64,000 nucleotides of DNA from Ancylostoma caninum (lineage: Eukaryota > Nematoda > Chromadorea > Rhabditida > Ancylostomatidae), in assembly GCA_037903475.1 (NCBI GenBank), contig JBAJFG010000297.1:1116001-1180000 (forward strand), read 5' to 3'. The notes beneath the pieces were generated by a model, which did not search any database, had not been told where the DNA came from, and saw nothing but the letters and a program-made list of their open reading frames with translations. Position numbers and translations under genes: made by a program. Shown piece by piece: positions 33,701-45,970 of this stretch (within the stretch, counting starts at the first letter, position 1; each line of letters begins with the position of its first letter).

Positions 33701-34390
33701 GCGTTGGACCAACGCCCCTTTCAAGAGTGAGGCATCCGCGGAGTTCCACACCGTTACGATAAGATAGTTCGGACTAAAACAGATCATTTTGCAGAATGAA
33801 TTTTGAAATCTAGTTCCAGAAGATAACGAGTAACATCGAACAAAAAAGTAGAGATTCTAAACGCTTTTGGATTCCATTAGGACCAAAGGAAGTTTGTACA
33901 GGGTGTTTTTAGTGTTATAAGGGAGTGTCCAGAGACTATACACGTTCCTGAGGCTCTGGCCTGAGTAATAAGGATGCGCAGGATGTAACAAACGTGATTC
34001 TGTGTAGGAAATATGGCTTTTACACAGGGTAATTCCATTCACGACAAAAGAAATGTGAAGCAATCTTCCTCGACTTCAAAATTCCATCCTTTTCATGATG
34101 TTTGTCGCAATAAGGGAGAACTCCTCCTTAAACTGCACTCGTTTGAGACTTTTTTTAGGAAGGATTGTAACCACTCCATATTGAAATGCTGCAAAATGGT
34201 TCGAAAATAAGGTCCAGTAGCGCGGCTCACCGGTGAGCCACGCGGTCGTCAGTGAGTTAAAAATAGCTTCTTCCGTTCGATTTTCTTCCAAAGGTCTCAT
34301 TCGGTTTTTTTTTTGAAAGCAATGAACTTCGAATCCCCGGGTCGCTAGTACACCATCGGATGTCATGAATTTTCAGCTGCCAACATGTGG
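30705..34390. other. Long stretch with no gene I can support
   Basis: At 31955 ACTATATAAGGCGCAC is TATA-box-like, next to a minus-strand frame (31891-32214). This and the frames at 32618-33144 could be debris of a larger retroelement, but I see no protease, reverse transcriptase or integrase motif and no long terminal repeat pair. A G10 run is at 32790. The 16 bp palindrome GGCTCACCGGTGAGCC at about 34223-34238 recurs in diverged form near 48980. Confidence 0.4.
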
Positions 34391-37300
34391 TCATACTCTC
34401 CTAGCATACTTCACAAGATTTTCACGACCGACCTTGTCCACATGGTCGCAAAAATCCCGAAACATAGTTGGTGTCCAAGTTTGATGACTATGATTGCCAA
34501 TTAGGTTTGCGACAGTGATCATGAAAAGCGGAAGGTGCGGCGAAATAGTACAGTGATGGAGAAATTGTAGTAGACACAAGATATTCGAAACTACCAGATT
34601 CTTCTATATAGTCGACATTCAAATTACTAAGTTTTCGATGTTTTCTGAGTATTTGGTATATATGTATGTAGCTGAGATTTTGCATGTTTTCGAATGGTTA
34701 GTGGTAAAAGCAAAGGAGACAGAGTTTCAATTATTCGAAACTGTCAAATCAAATCAATTTGACGAGACCCAGTAAATTTTCCTATACATAGAAGCGGAAA
34801 GCGCTCTTTTGCTTTCTTTCATAAGGTCCAGATGGGCGAATTTATATTTGCTTGAAGTAACCGTGGGAACTCAACTGCACCTTATCTAGCCTAGTATGTA
34901 AGAATCTAGTATCTGAATTGAGGTGATTACTGCAAAGTTCAAAAGCCTTCCGCACTCACCTGTGGTAAGCATCCAGTGAAATTGACAGCATCTATGATCC
35001 CCACTTCTCTGAGTCGATCAAGAGAATCATATAACGGTCTCGGATCACAATTTGGTGGATACAAAGCATTCATGACATGAGAGAGTCTGGAAGAATGCAA
35101 GTTCGCGCATAGACTCGTGGATCAGAACACACAGATTATTTCGGAGAATGTCATAGATGTATGATAATGTGAGCCCTTGAACAGCACTGTAATAACAAAT
35201 ATTTCGGTGATAAGTAAGGAAGGACAATGAGAGAATACGGATATCACCTTAGCATATTCAACGTAAATGTGAAAAAAGAGTTCTTTGGGATTCTGGCCAT
35301 TCGTGTCATGGATATGCCGCCAAGTGTACAGTGTTCACAAGTGCACTGGATCACCTACGTATGTACATTATATGGTACTAGGAGTCATCGTTTGGATATT
35401 TCTCTGGAGTTGGGAATAAAATTGAACGAACGAACACAACGTTCAGTTCGATATGGCATCTTCCATTCGGGTTCTGGAATATTGGAAGGTACGCAGAGTA
35501 CTCGAAGGACTTTGTTCCGACTGAAGGGTCCGCGCATCTTTTCTTAGAGATACCCTGGCTCGGCGAGTGCAACAATCTAGCTGGCCCGGCGAACTCGATG
35601 CGCGCCATTCGAATATCTGCTCCATTTTGAAAATGGTCAAAATTGAAAAGAGCTATGGCGATGCGACGAAAAAAAAAAACGCGAAATCACAGACATCGCG
35701 CAATTTATCAGGTGGCACCGCTGTATTCTGCACATCTCTGTGGCATCAGATAGGTCGCCGAGAGATTTTTTCCCGAAATTTCTCGGAAGTTTCCTGTTTG
35801 AAACTCGATGAGAAAAGAGACCTACATCATATGCAAGTACATTCCTTAAAGTTTTTCCCCAGAGGGGAAGAGTGTGCAAAGGCAGCCAGGGGACTGCTAT
35901 TTCAGCTATCCCTCAAAATGGTAGAGGCGCAATTTGTCATATCTCCTACATATTCGGAGCAGCCGTCGAGCACCTTGGGAAACACTATGGCCAGCAACAT
36001 TATAGGGAGTCTATGAAAGCATCTACTATATATCTAGTAGGTCACTCAGGTCTGGGAACCAGCGAATGCTGTAAGAAAAACCGTTCAAAACCGAACATCT
36101 TGCTCTACGTTACCCATTCTGCTTGTCATTTTCACCACTTTTCGATAAGGAGAGCAAGCACAAACTAGCGAAGCTCTACTGGAACAATGCCGTTCACTCC
36201 CACATCCTCCTTGACTAAGTAGTTAGAGTCTGGTCTCCATATTCGAGGATTTTTTTTTTGCTGGAAGAACAATTATTCAAAATAAATCAAATATATTGGA
36301 GTCGAGGTTGTTGAGTTCTCCAAGACGCAGCACCTGTCACAGCAAGGAAACATCACATCGGCAACAGTATCAGAACGGTGGTACGCTGTGCTGAGTGTTT
36401 CTGGCCCACTAGGGATCACTTTTTATGATCACGGGATATTTAACACCTGAGAAGACTGTTGACAAGGATGAGCCGGATTAGTGTCGTCACCAGTGTAGAG
36501 ATCATAGATTAAGCAGAGTGGATACCTCACTATTTCGTGCTAGGGCATTTTGTACTTGGATAGCGACAGCCTAAAGAGGTACTTGAAAATCCAGAAATAT
36601 TGAATTAAACGTATTATACTGTACTATGTTGCGAGCGGATCCATCTATGAGTGCACTAGAAAATTCGATTAGATACAACTTTGTATGGGAATTACCACAG
36701 ACTTCGCTCCATCAAATCATTTATGGCGAATCGAATTTCGGATGAAGTGAATTCCGAATCTCTCAGTGAACCGAGTATTTGAGTGTTGTACCAACAAATA
36801 GATGTAATGAGCTGTATTTAAAAGTACGACTAATTCCATGCCAAGCCCTTGTCTAACTTGCTATTTCACATGAAACACTAGGTGCTCCTTATAATTCATA
36901 CAGTATTCACCGTAAGAACTCAATACATCCTTTACCTTAATACTCAAAGGAATAAGTCCGTATGTCCCGCCTTGGAAGCCTGTCACTCATTAAGCAAAGA
37001 AACAACCTGACAGATCTGTCGAGAAGGCATCACATAGGCAAAATTCTCATCCTCACAGGAAAATATGCTAGTGCGCTACATTTCATTCTTGTTTTTCGTT
37101 TTTTTTTTGGAAGGGTCGCATGATTCATAAAGAAACACCTGAAATCTGCCAACACCAAAAAGTTTCGGACAATTATTGCACATTTTTGGATTGCTTGGAC
37201 TAATGCTTGGACTGGTCTTCGGAAGCTATGTTTATTTTTGTTAAACATGTGATACAAATGCAATTCCTGTGAGTCAATTTAGTTTCGGGAACTGGTCACG

Positions 37301-38977
37301 GCGACAGTGATTGCGTTGAGCTTGTCAAATTACAGAGCTGTCCCTCAAAATGAGATTATTAGGCAAAGAGTTTGCTCTGGCCAGGTTGACACTCTCAGAC
37401 CATTGCAACCAATCAGAATTGCCGATCGGCAACATTAGGCCTACTGGCCCGTTTAAACTAAATTCACACACAGATTAGCAGCACACAGTACTGTGATGGG
37501 TTAGTGTATAGGGTGACAGCAAAGCCTTTGGCCAAGGATTTGTCGCAATTATTTGTTTCATTCTGCAGTAAATCCCTTGATTCAGTGTTTGTGTTGACTG
37601 CACAACGGTCTCGAAGGTACATGTACAATCTCGTATTCCATAGCTCTATTGATTCTTTTATGAGCTGCAAACAGGAAACGAGAATGGAAATTCCCGGCGT
37701 AGAGCGTTGGTGACGTCTTTTTCAGGAACACCTTTCATTTGGCTCTTCAAACAACTGATTTTCTGCCAAGAAAAGGCGAAAGTTTTCTTTCTTGGCGAGA
37801 TCCGTTCCTGAACAGGTTTTGTTTACTGGGAAAGGTCAATAGATTGCCACCCCCTTTTTGAAATTAGAAGTCACAAAAACAAAGGACAAAAGTGGGCAGC
37901 ACAGAACCCCAGGAGATGTGTTATTTCTTAGGCTCGAACACATTTGATAAAAATGAAATGGACATTTGACAGGAGCTTTCCATCAAGTTTTATAAGAAAA
38001 AGTCACACAAAGTTGGTTCAGACCCCTAGTTCCTGACTTCTTCACATCCATCATATACGCTGGATGATTAGCGTACTCCCTAAAGCTAGTAGGGGAGGTG
38101 GACGAGGTTGACCCGGAAGATCGAACTGAGACATTCATGCTTTGTAGCGTTATCTCAGATGATGGAGAGGTACACATGTACACCCTTTTGGCGCAGGAAC
38201 TCAGCAGAGTGTAACAAAGATTTTTCGTTGCACTGTCATACGAATTCATGCATCATGATGATAAAGACGAATAGTATGAGTTGTCGAGAAGTTGATGCAT
38301 CTGTTTGTTTTGCATTTTCTTTTGCAATTCTGCGTTTTGTGGTTAGAACCTTGCTTGATGTAGTTCCAAAAGTTAGAACCCATCATATGATTATTAACGA
38401 ATGAACTATGGAACAATCTTACTGCGTTAAGCGTAGCATCTTCCATAGCTATCTTTGATGTGTTCTGATCTTTAAAAATAGAGTCTAAAATACGGAGTTG
38501 CAAAACATTGAGCACCGACGGGACCCAAACCCTCCCTGGTAGCGCGATGCTTTCGCCGATCGGTCGGTCACCTGGCCACTGCAGCAGGGCAATAGGAAAT
38601 TTCAGATGTGCTCCCGTGAACTTCTCAGGACCCGTTAAACAGAAATGATGAACAAGCCCAAACACCATCAAAGACAATGCTTTCACCTATATGTGTTTCG
38701 TTTCAAACTCTAGATTTAGTCTCATGCACTTCCCTCATAAGACTTTTGGATCTCTTATGTGTAGGTGTCAAAACGCAGGATTAGACCTATCTTTTACTGA
38801 GATAGCATCGTCCTCAATAAAGACCTAAAGAGAAAGCGGGATCATGGTATCTCGATGAAATTGCGGTCATCGCGTAACGCAGCCACCGAGGGTTTCGTAA
38901 GCCCAAACTCCAGAAAAATATTCGAAGTCTTCTGGTTTCTTGAGGCACGTGAAATCCGCATAGTCCAGGTGAATCTT
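34391..38977 (-). CDS. Unidentified multi-exon gene, partial model
   Basis: Six exons with GT..AG borders and matching phases were read: 38879-38977, 38423-38686, then 35248-35354, 35133-35186, 34960-35086 and 34391-34603 ending in a stop. Donors include GTAAGA, GTGATA and GTGAGT; one intron is only 46 bases, normal for nematodes. The joined parts read as a folded soluble protein: FEYFSGVWAYETLGG, then GPEKFTGAHLKFPIALLQWP and GESIALPGRVWVPSVLNVLQ, later YIYDILRNN, NALYPPNCDPRPLYDSLDRL and a C-terminal FRDFCDHVDKVGRENLVKYA. I cannot name the family. Exons between 35355 and 38422 may be missing from this model, and upstream exons probably exist (candidates at about 39020-39195 and 39246-39500). 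The 2.9 kb gap carries repetitive-looking sequence at 35380-36020. Two adjacent genes instead of one are possible. Confidence 0.6.
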
Positions 38978-39245
38978 CTGATTTTATTTTCCTAACTAAT
39001 CCCAACTCTATAATTTGTCCAAACTCCTTGCTGTCACAACGTACGTGTCGGCGATTGAGTCAAAACATGATGAAGCGCAATATAAAGACTTTCGGAACAG
39101 TGAGAATAAAGTTACGTTAGATATCCGCATACCGTTCTCGGAAGGTAAATGTAATCGCAGCACAATTCTGCTCACACTGGCCTACGTGATGAAATATGAT
39201 CGAACGAGAATTAATCATGAGATGAGGTTAGATTGTTGGGGTAAA

Positions 39246-39500
39246 TCATGCAAACAATGATGGGCCAGGGATCATGAGAGTAGAAGCAGGCTTTGCAAGG
39301 AACAGTTGCCCTTCTTTTATTAGAGTGAACTCATGGGTCATGGTTGGAGGACGCAAAACAGGTGAAATAAAAACGTTGCAAGCAAAGTAAGGATTAGAAG
39401 AAGCCTTCTGGTTCGGCGCAATTTGGATGACTGGTAATCCTTGCCAAACACCAGAGATCGGTGAGAAATATGACTTCCTACCGGTCTCTGAACTATCCAT
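39246..39500 (-). CDS. Candidate exon upstream of the 34-39 kb gene
   Basis: An 84-codon minus-strand open frame with protein-like composition, including QGLPVIQIAPNQKASSNPY and PPTMTHEFTLIKEGQLFLAK. It may begin after an AG at the TGGATAG acceptor-like site and end near a GTTTGC donor-like site, but neither splice signal is strong. No function is recognised. It could be an earlier exon of the gene to its right in transcription order (34391-38977) or a separate gene. Confidence 0.35.
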   Translation of the reverse strand: MDSSETGRKSYFSPISGVWQGLPVIQIAPNQKASSNPYFACNVFISPVLRPPTMTHEFTLIKEGQLFLAKPASTLMIPGPSLFA

Positions 39501-39547
39501 GAACTTGTGTACGTGTTTTTCTTTCCTTCCATCCTTTCCTCCAACAA

Positions 39548-42070
39548 CGAAATCTTATCGAAGCTTTGGGATTAGTAAGTAGTTGTTTCTAGTAAATGAT
39601 AATGATTTAGATTATGATATGATTTAGGAATGAAGGCGAAGCAGATCTTCAGAAGTGCCTCGTTTGGCTTCTAAATAAGGACTGGGAATTTAGTTATACA
39701 GTTCGCGAAAGCAGGAACAGCACCACATCCGATGAAAATAATAACTGGGTCTTATAAGGATGAGGTTGAAAGAACAAGTAAAAGTTTGAATGTGTTTAGC
39801 ACCTGCTGGTTTTGGAAAAGAAATTAAAGGAAGATTTCTTGGAATCTGCGAAGATCGTAGGAGTGTTCACAGAATTTGGCTTGGTTTTTTTTCTAGGCCA
39901 CTATATCATGGTTAAAGTTGTAGTCTACTGAAGTTATCATTCCTTGTGAGAAGAAGTACGCAGCGAGCAAATATTGCCATAGCCTAGTGGTGCGAGGCCC
40001 AGGGCTGCTAATTGCACTCAGGCACACTACCCTAGCTTTTCATAAATTTGGAGCAATTGTAAATTATGATGGTAGTGTTCCAGTACAATGATCCAACACA
40101 ACTTTCTACTCTTTGCGGGGAAGGACTGCAGTTCTCAAGCCTACAACGTTTTAGTACTGTGGACCTTACCGATTTTTCGACACTCCTGATGAGCGGCTTC
40201 TCTGTTGATATCACTGCTAAACAAGGGAAATTCTGGAACACCGAAATTCCGGAATTTTTCTTAGAGTTTCCAAAGGATTACGAGGATATAAAAAACCAAT
40301 GCTGATACTTTCCCTTTCTTTTTCATTTGAGTAGATGAAATGGTGTTAGAAGAAAAGAAATAGAAATGGAAGTAGTACTCATTGGAAACATTTAGGCTAG
40401 AGGTCGGTCTACGACAAACCAGCAGAGGTTACATTTCTGTGAATAAACCCTTCCTCAGCTATGAATTTGGCCGTTGGAGCCTAGACATCACTTTGAGCTC
40501 TATACGATTGAGCTCTCAGAATTCACGGGAAGCAGAAATCAAAAATAAAAGAGAACTGATCGAATAATTCATTCCAGAACCAAATTTCCGAAAAGAATTC
40601 TAAAAGGGAGGCTTTGCGAAGCGTTTTTGTTGCATAGCTTATGCCGATGAAAGTGCGAAAATATTGGTTGCATAATGAGTTTCTTAAAAAAAGGAGATCA
40701 TGTGCATGATAATATGCACAGAGTGGTTTTATATAACGCTTTCCCCTACTTTTCGCTTCAGAATATTGAACGTGAGTTATGCCAATTTTTCTTTTTGTGA
40801 GATTTACAATTTCTTAGAAGGGCCGCTGGTCACAGTCAGGAAGATGTCAGGAAGATTTCAGGATCAGCCATCTGCCACTGCCATAGGACTCGCTTTGGTT
40901 TTGCCAACATCGACTACAGCGGGTATCCCAAATTCCTCGAGTTTTTCAGAATAATTGATGGCCCGAGAAAGCGTGACGTATATTTCTCTTATATATATTT
41001 GATATATTTATTTACCCGAAGCCTTATTCATACGAACATTAACTATTTGAAATTAGATTTATGTTTAACGAGCGCTATGTCTATTCGCCACGGAACAACC
41101 AAAACCAGTAAGGCAAAATTTTGGGCATTATTGGAACTGGTAAGAGTACGAGTTTTTTTTCCTTGGAAGATATCCTAATGCAGAAGCTGAACACAGGCAT
41201 GTGGTTTTTCTTGCAGTAAATAGCAATGGAAGCAAAGCCGTTTGAATATCGAACGACATCTGGACAACTCGCAATAGAACTTTCATTATTTGAAAGGAAA
41301 AAACACTATTTTGTTGAAAATTAATGCGTTCTCACGCATCCTGGAACTTGCCATCAATGTGATCCCATAAGTAAGCAGGAGGGATATACAGAAAGCACTT
41401 AATTTGGTAATCCAACAGTGCCAGCACCTTCTGCAGTAGTGGATTTAGATTTAAGGAAGAATGAGGCCATGGCAAAAACGACGGTTTCGTGCCTAGGTAT
41501 ATTCGAATGCCTCATCTTGATTAATGTGAGGGGAAACTTGACAAATTGAAGACACTGCAGATGAAAGCGTGCTAAGACACCCAAAAGTAGTGGAGACGTT
41601 CTGCATGAAATGTAGAGAATACAAAGCTGTTTGGTTGTCGGGAGGGGTTTTTGTTCCCGAGACCTATGGCCAGTCATGTTGGGAACTTGCGTTTTTTCGA
41701 AAAGGTCCAATAAATCTGCAGATGTGGTTGAAGGGCACTGTGACATCCATGCGAATTTCCCAGAGACTGGTTGTTTGTGAGGAATGTTTGCCGGTCAGAG
41801 ACTAATGCGTCGAAGTTTTTCATTATGACATGGTTACACAGTCCGAGTAAAATGCTCTCACACTCACAATGCAAAGCACCGCTATGACGTTACATAGTTT
41901 CCAAAAACAAATCGAGAGCAATGGAAACCCTGGTCATAATTCAGGATGATGCGCTCCTCCTCATGCATGATTAAGGGCGTTGGCCCGAGCCAGGAAGGGT
42001 TTCATATTTCAATATATTTCATTGTTCGACACCTAGAATGAAAAGAAAAACAAGGAATAATTGTTACCAG
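39548..42070. other. No recognised gene
   Basis: Short frames on both strands (for example 40066-40305 plus and 41399-41746 minus) show no motif. Near 39982 a TAGCCTAGTGGT word resembles a tRNA A box, without a B box. The region may hold further exons of the minus-strand gene(s), but I could not phase any. Confidence 0.35.
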
Positions 42071-42073
42071 AAT

Positions 42074-42142
42074 GATTGTTATGGAATCCAAACCTTGATT
42101 GCAAACAACTTTGCTATGAAAGTTTGGTTTCCATAACAATTA
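42074..42142. repeat. Small inverted repeat
   Basis: TTGTTATGGAATCCAAAC and GTTTGGTTTCCATAACAA are inverted copies with one mismatch, separated by about 32 bases. It could be a transcript hairpin or a miniature element; no target duplication is obvious. Confidence 0.7.
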
Positions 42143-42305
42143 TTTTCCTTTAATTATTCTTGTCAATACTTTTAGTAATTCTTCAGTCACAAAGTGATCC
42201 AAACAGAAAAAAAGTACAGTAATAGATGCGTACATATCTACAGCACCGGCAAAATTATATAACCTTCCGAATTTTCCTCCAACTTTTGGTGTAGTAAAGC
42301 TTTAC

Positions 42306-42610
42306 ATGGAAAGAAACAAAAGCACCTTCTCGTGATATGGACTTTTGGGTGCATCTTGACTGACTTAACATTGTAACCAAGGAAGAGTGAGTTAATTTTA
42401 CAGAAATTCTTGCATTCGTTCACTGCTGAAATGAACTCAAGTTTGCTTCGTATGCTTCGATCAATGATCTGAAAGCAAACGCGTTCATCCAAATATGGAT
42501 CGAATCTATTATTCCAATTGTTGTTAACTTACTGCGCATAAAAGCCCGTCTGTGATTTTTGTAGATGCTGCGAAATTCCGGATTTTCGCCTCTGCGGATG
42601 ATTGTCTTGC
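42306..42610 (-). CDS. Two phased exons, Cys-containing product, unknown
   Basis: Exon 42533-42610 (26 codons, acceptor ATTTAG, donor GTAAGT) joins in phase to exon 42306-42468 (acceptor GCTTTCAG, donor GTAAAG). The joined peptide passes from KITDGLLCA into IIDRSIRSKLEFISAVNE and then CKNFC and CFCFFP. The CxxxC and CxC pairs are reminiscent of small disulfide folds, but too few cysteines are visible to assign one. Good splice sites and phase argue for a real gene, possibly an upstream part of the 34-39 kb gene. Function is unknown. Confidence 0.45.
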
Positions 42611-42868
42611 CTAAATGAAACTAAGTAGCTGACAGAATGGGACAACATCATTCTGTTTCTGTTAAATGTGAGTGCCTACAACACCCAAAAAAATATGTGC
42701 TTTGAAGCTTCGCTCTAAGTGGAGTTATGAGGGAAATGGAGGATACTCTAGAAGGCTATATAATTTTGGCCGGCACTGTATATCCGTTACTGTTTTCGTG
42801 TATGTACCCCACTAACGACAGCACTACAGTAGCATGACTTATAATAACGGGCTTACTTCGTCTGCCAC

Positions 42869-43045
<177 letters not shown>

Positions 43046-43139
43046 GCGAAATTCCCTGATTGGTCAATGATGGTGACTACGAGGTCAACAAGATGATAGG
43101 GACGGATATGGTGAGGTTCAAAGAATGAAGAGAAGCTCT

Positions 43140-43325
43140 AAAGGATGGGGAAGTGGAGAGCGGTGAGTGCACCGCGGTGTGGAAGGTGCGCCGGCGCCGA
43201 AAAGTGGGGAAACGCCAGAAGTCGGGTCCAACTGTGTGGTAAGGGTGCGCCGGTGTCCAAAAGTGAGGAAACGCCTCGAGTCGGATCAAACGATGTGATA
43301 AGGGTGTGTCGGCTTCCACAACTAA
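43140..43325. repeat. Diverged three-monomer relic of the 10 kb minisatellite family
   Basis: Three ~60 bp units recur, with GGGGAAACGCCAG.A.TCGGGTCCAA and AAGGGTGCGCCGGTG..CAAAAGTG words. These parallel GGGAAACGCCAGTATACGGGTCCAC and GGGTCTGCCGTGGCC..GTAGTG in the large array at 10085-11620. Divergence between the two loci is much larger than within the array. Confidence 0.65.
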
Positions 43326-43329
43326 TAGG

Positions 43330-45960
43330 AATTCGCTAGGGGGGTGGTCTATTCCTGCATGAGGGGTACGCTTATCCTGTTTCGGCGGATCCTCCCGCCT
43401 AAATCACCTAGATGTACATTGTTTCCTTTCGTATCCGTGTTCTCTTAACCACTCCTTCCTTTCCGTTTATATACACCGGTGGACCCTTGTCACTTGAATT
43501 ACCACAACAACCAGTTGAGCCTAAATCATTTCAAGATAACATTTGCACTGAATTAGTTACACCCAATTCTTCACGGCCACTAACTTCGCTCATATGGAAG
43601 AGCATAACTTCGTCCAGATGGAGGAAAGCTACCACCTACATAATCAAGGGTTTCTCAGGAAAGCGATAGAACCGCGTGGAAGGATGCAGATTTTATCAAT
43701 CCATTTACACTTTTGTGTTTGCTTTCAACGTGCGGTATGCGAGCGAAGCGAGCACCAATAGAAGTCTGGAAGTCCGGCGTTAGCCGGACGGCCAGACTGG
43801 TATAGTAAATTGGCCTAAATCCACTTCAAGATTAATTGTCTACAACGTTTATATTCAGAGTGAGGCTAATAATTTATTAGCGGAAATAATAGCCGTGGAT
43901 AGAGGATCCTGCGAACGTGTGGGACGGTGTGACTAGTGCATTTGTATCATTCGAGACATATGTATGTATCACTACCACTTCACAGAAAAAGGAATGAGAT
44001 ACTTTCAAAAAAAACTTTGGTAGAAAAGTGTTCATCAGCTTAGTGATAATACGTAGTGATTATCATGGTAATAGTAGTGGAAACATCGGCAGTAAGAATG
44101 TGTAATAGTAACATATAGTGGCAGTGAAGGATTTATTGTTCTGCTATTGGCATATAGTACCATAGTAGAGCAATGAAAATACAGCACCCACGGCAATTTC
44201 TCAATAAAAGAGCGGATTTTCGTTTTTTTCTCAATTCACTTGAATCCTTGTAAGAATTGCCTCACTTATTACAATAGTTGAGTTGTGAAGATGAGATCTA
44301 GAGGAGCAGTTCAGAATCATGCTCAAAACCTTATTAGGAAAGCAACCACCTTCCATATTAATTGCACCGCAAAATTTATTATTTCTCCTATAGTGCGCTG
44401 GTTTTCGGAATCCGCCACCGAGCCTAGTGGAATTGGCAAGTCAGAAAATCCTTTGCGTGAAAATTTGATATCACCACCTCCATATCAGTCCGACATCACA
44501 ATAAATATGTAGGCAGTGGAAAAACCAAAAGTTTTTGTGGAACGACTGTGTTCCAAGAGTTTGAAAGAACTTCTTCGTTACACATTAGCTCAGAAGTTCT
44601 TCTTTGGGTACCGTCCACAACGCTTTCAATTCTGCTGCCCTCCAACACCTCCCACACAGTGACGGCAGCGGTTTGCAACTTCGCGACAAGATTGTACTGC
44701 AGGCACTAGTATACTTGTTTATTTGTTTGTTTGTTCACCTACTTACTTACTTATTCGACTCTTGCGTTGATTTGACCAGCTACTGGTAGAGCTGGACTCA
44801 TACACAGTGACGTTGTCCTGCTGGGGGGGGGGGGGGGAGATTTCTCACTCCAAAGTTTTCTGCGGTAATATAAGAGTGCTCCTTTCAAAAACTAGACATC
44901 TGCGTACATCGTCCAAGCCGTCCACATTTTGCTTCTTTTATGCAAAGTTATCATTATCGACCAGTCGGCACTGGAATTAGTATTTACAGAGTGAACAAGG
45001 GCCACTTCATGTCTGTCCATGAACAACGGGAATTCCGAAAAGTCTCACCCCTCAAACTTAATGTTTTCTCGAGCAGCTCACTATAATGCAACTATCAAGG
45101 GATTAGTTGAAACTGGACAACGAGCTCAGAAGTTTAGTCAGTTCACTAATTTGAGGAGGGAGTCCCACTTTTTTGATTTGGAATGTACTTAACTGACAGG
45201 ATATCTCATGCATCGTGAGAGTTGAACTTGATTTCAATTGAAAAGTTCGTTTTCAATCCTGGCTACATAGCATTTGGGGATGTGAAATAGATCTATTCTG
45301 ATCGTATATAGAAAACATGCCTAAAAATTGTTCGATGGTCCTTGAAAAGAGCGCCGACTCCGCAGGATACAGCGTAGGTTCACAAGCCGGGTGAGTGAAG
45401 GGATTTAGCTTCAGCCCCTCTCCTCAGACAAGAAAAGTGGGGCTCGTATCGTAATCCTAACGTTAATTTTCTACAGATACCTCTCTTTTTTAGTTTAGAG
45501 TGAGCTCAACACCAAACAAGTCGAGCTTGTTCGTACTGCCTTTATATTTATGAAACGTTCTGATATCGTACTGAAACCGAAGATTCAAGCCACTGAACCA
45601 GACTGGAGAGTTGGGGTATGCAAATTGGAGACAGAGGGTTTTCTGACATGTCAGTTCCACCAGACCTAGCGGTGTGTTCCAAAAACCAGTTTTTGATCGC
45701 ATCTCAAGTGGAGGTGCTGTAGGTCTACACTGTGGACCTTGGCGGGATTGTACTTTAACACAATTCGACCCACTATAGAAGGTCTTCGTAATGAATGGAA
45801 GAGGGGATCTACGTTGTGTGAATTCCTCAAGCTAGTTAACGAAAATGCAATAGGATGGAAGCTTGCGTAAATTACATTTTTGGTGTGTTTTTAGTGTAAT
45901 GTAACATAGCTTCCAAGGGACTGCAGTTCTATACCTGGGGATTCATGTAGGCGAAATCTA
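43330..45960. other. No recognised gene
   Basis: Only short frames are present. CGGCCAGACTGGTATAG at 43788-43804 recurs nearly exactly at 11873-11889, suggesting a small shared repeat. A G15 run lies at 44823-44837 and a GTTT-rich tract near 44718-44735. CAGCACCCACGGCAATTTC at 44183 resembles a TTAA-family MITE end, without the TTAA. Confidence 0.4.
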
Positions 45961-45970
45961 GGCAGAAATA

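Noticed and set aside
34321..34352. tRNA-like B box (minus strand GGGGATTCGAAGTTC)
   Set aside because: A B-box-like word exists, but the flanks lack the shared TTTTTGCAAAA word and any A box, so it was not added to the repeat family.
43077..43319. 80-codon minus-strand frame
   Set aside because: It coincides with the minisatellite relic and has the same Pro/Phe-rich look as the large array; no start or splice context.
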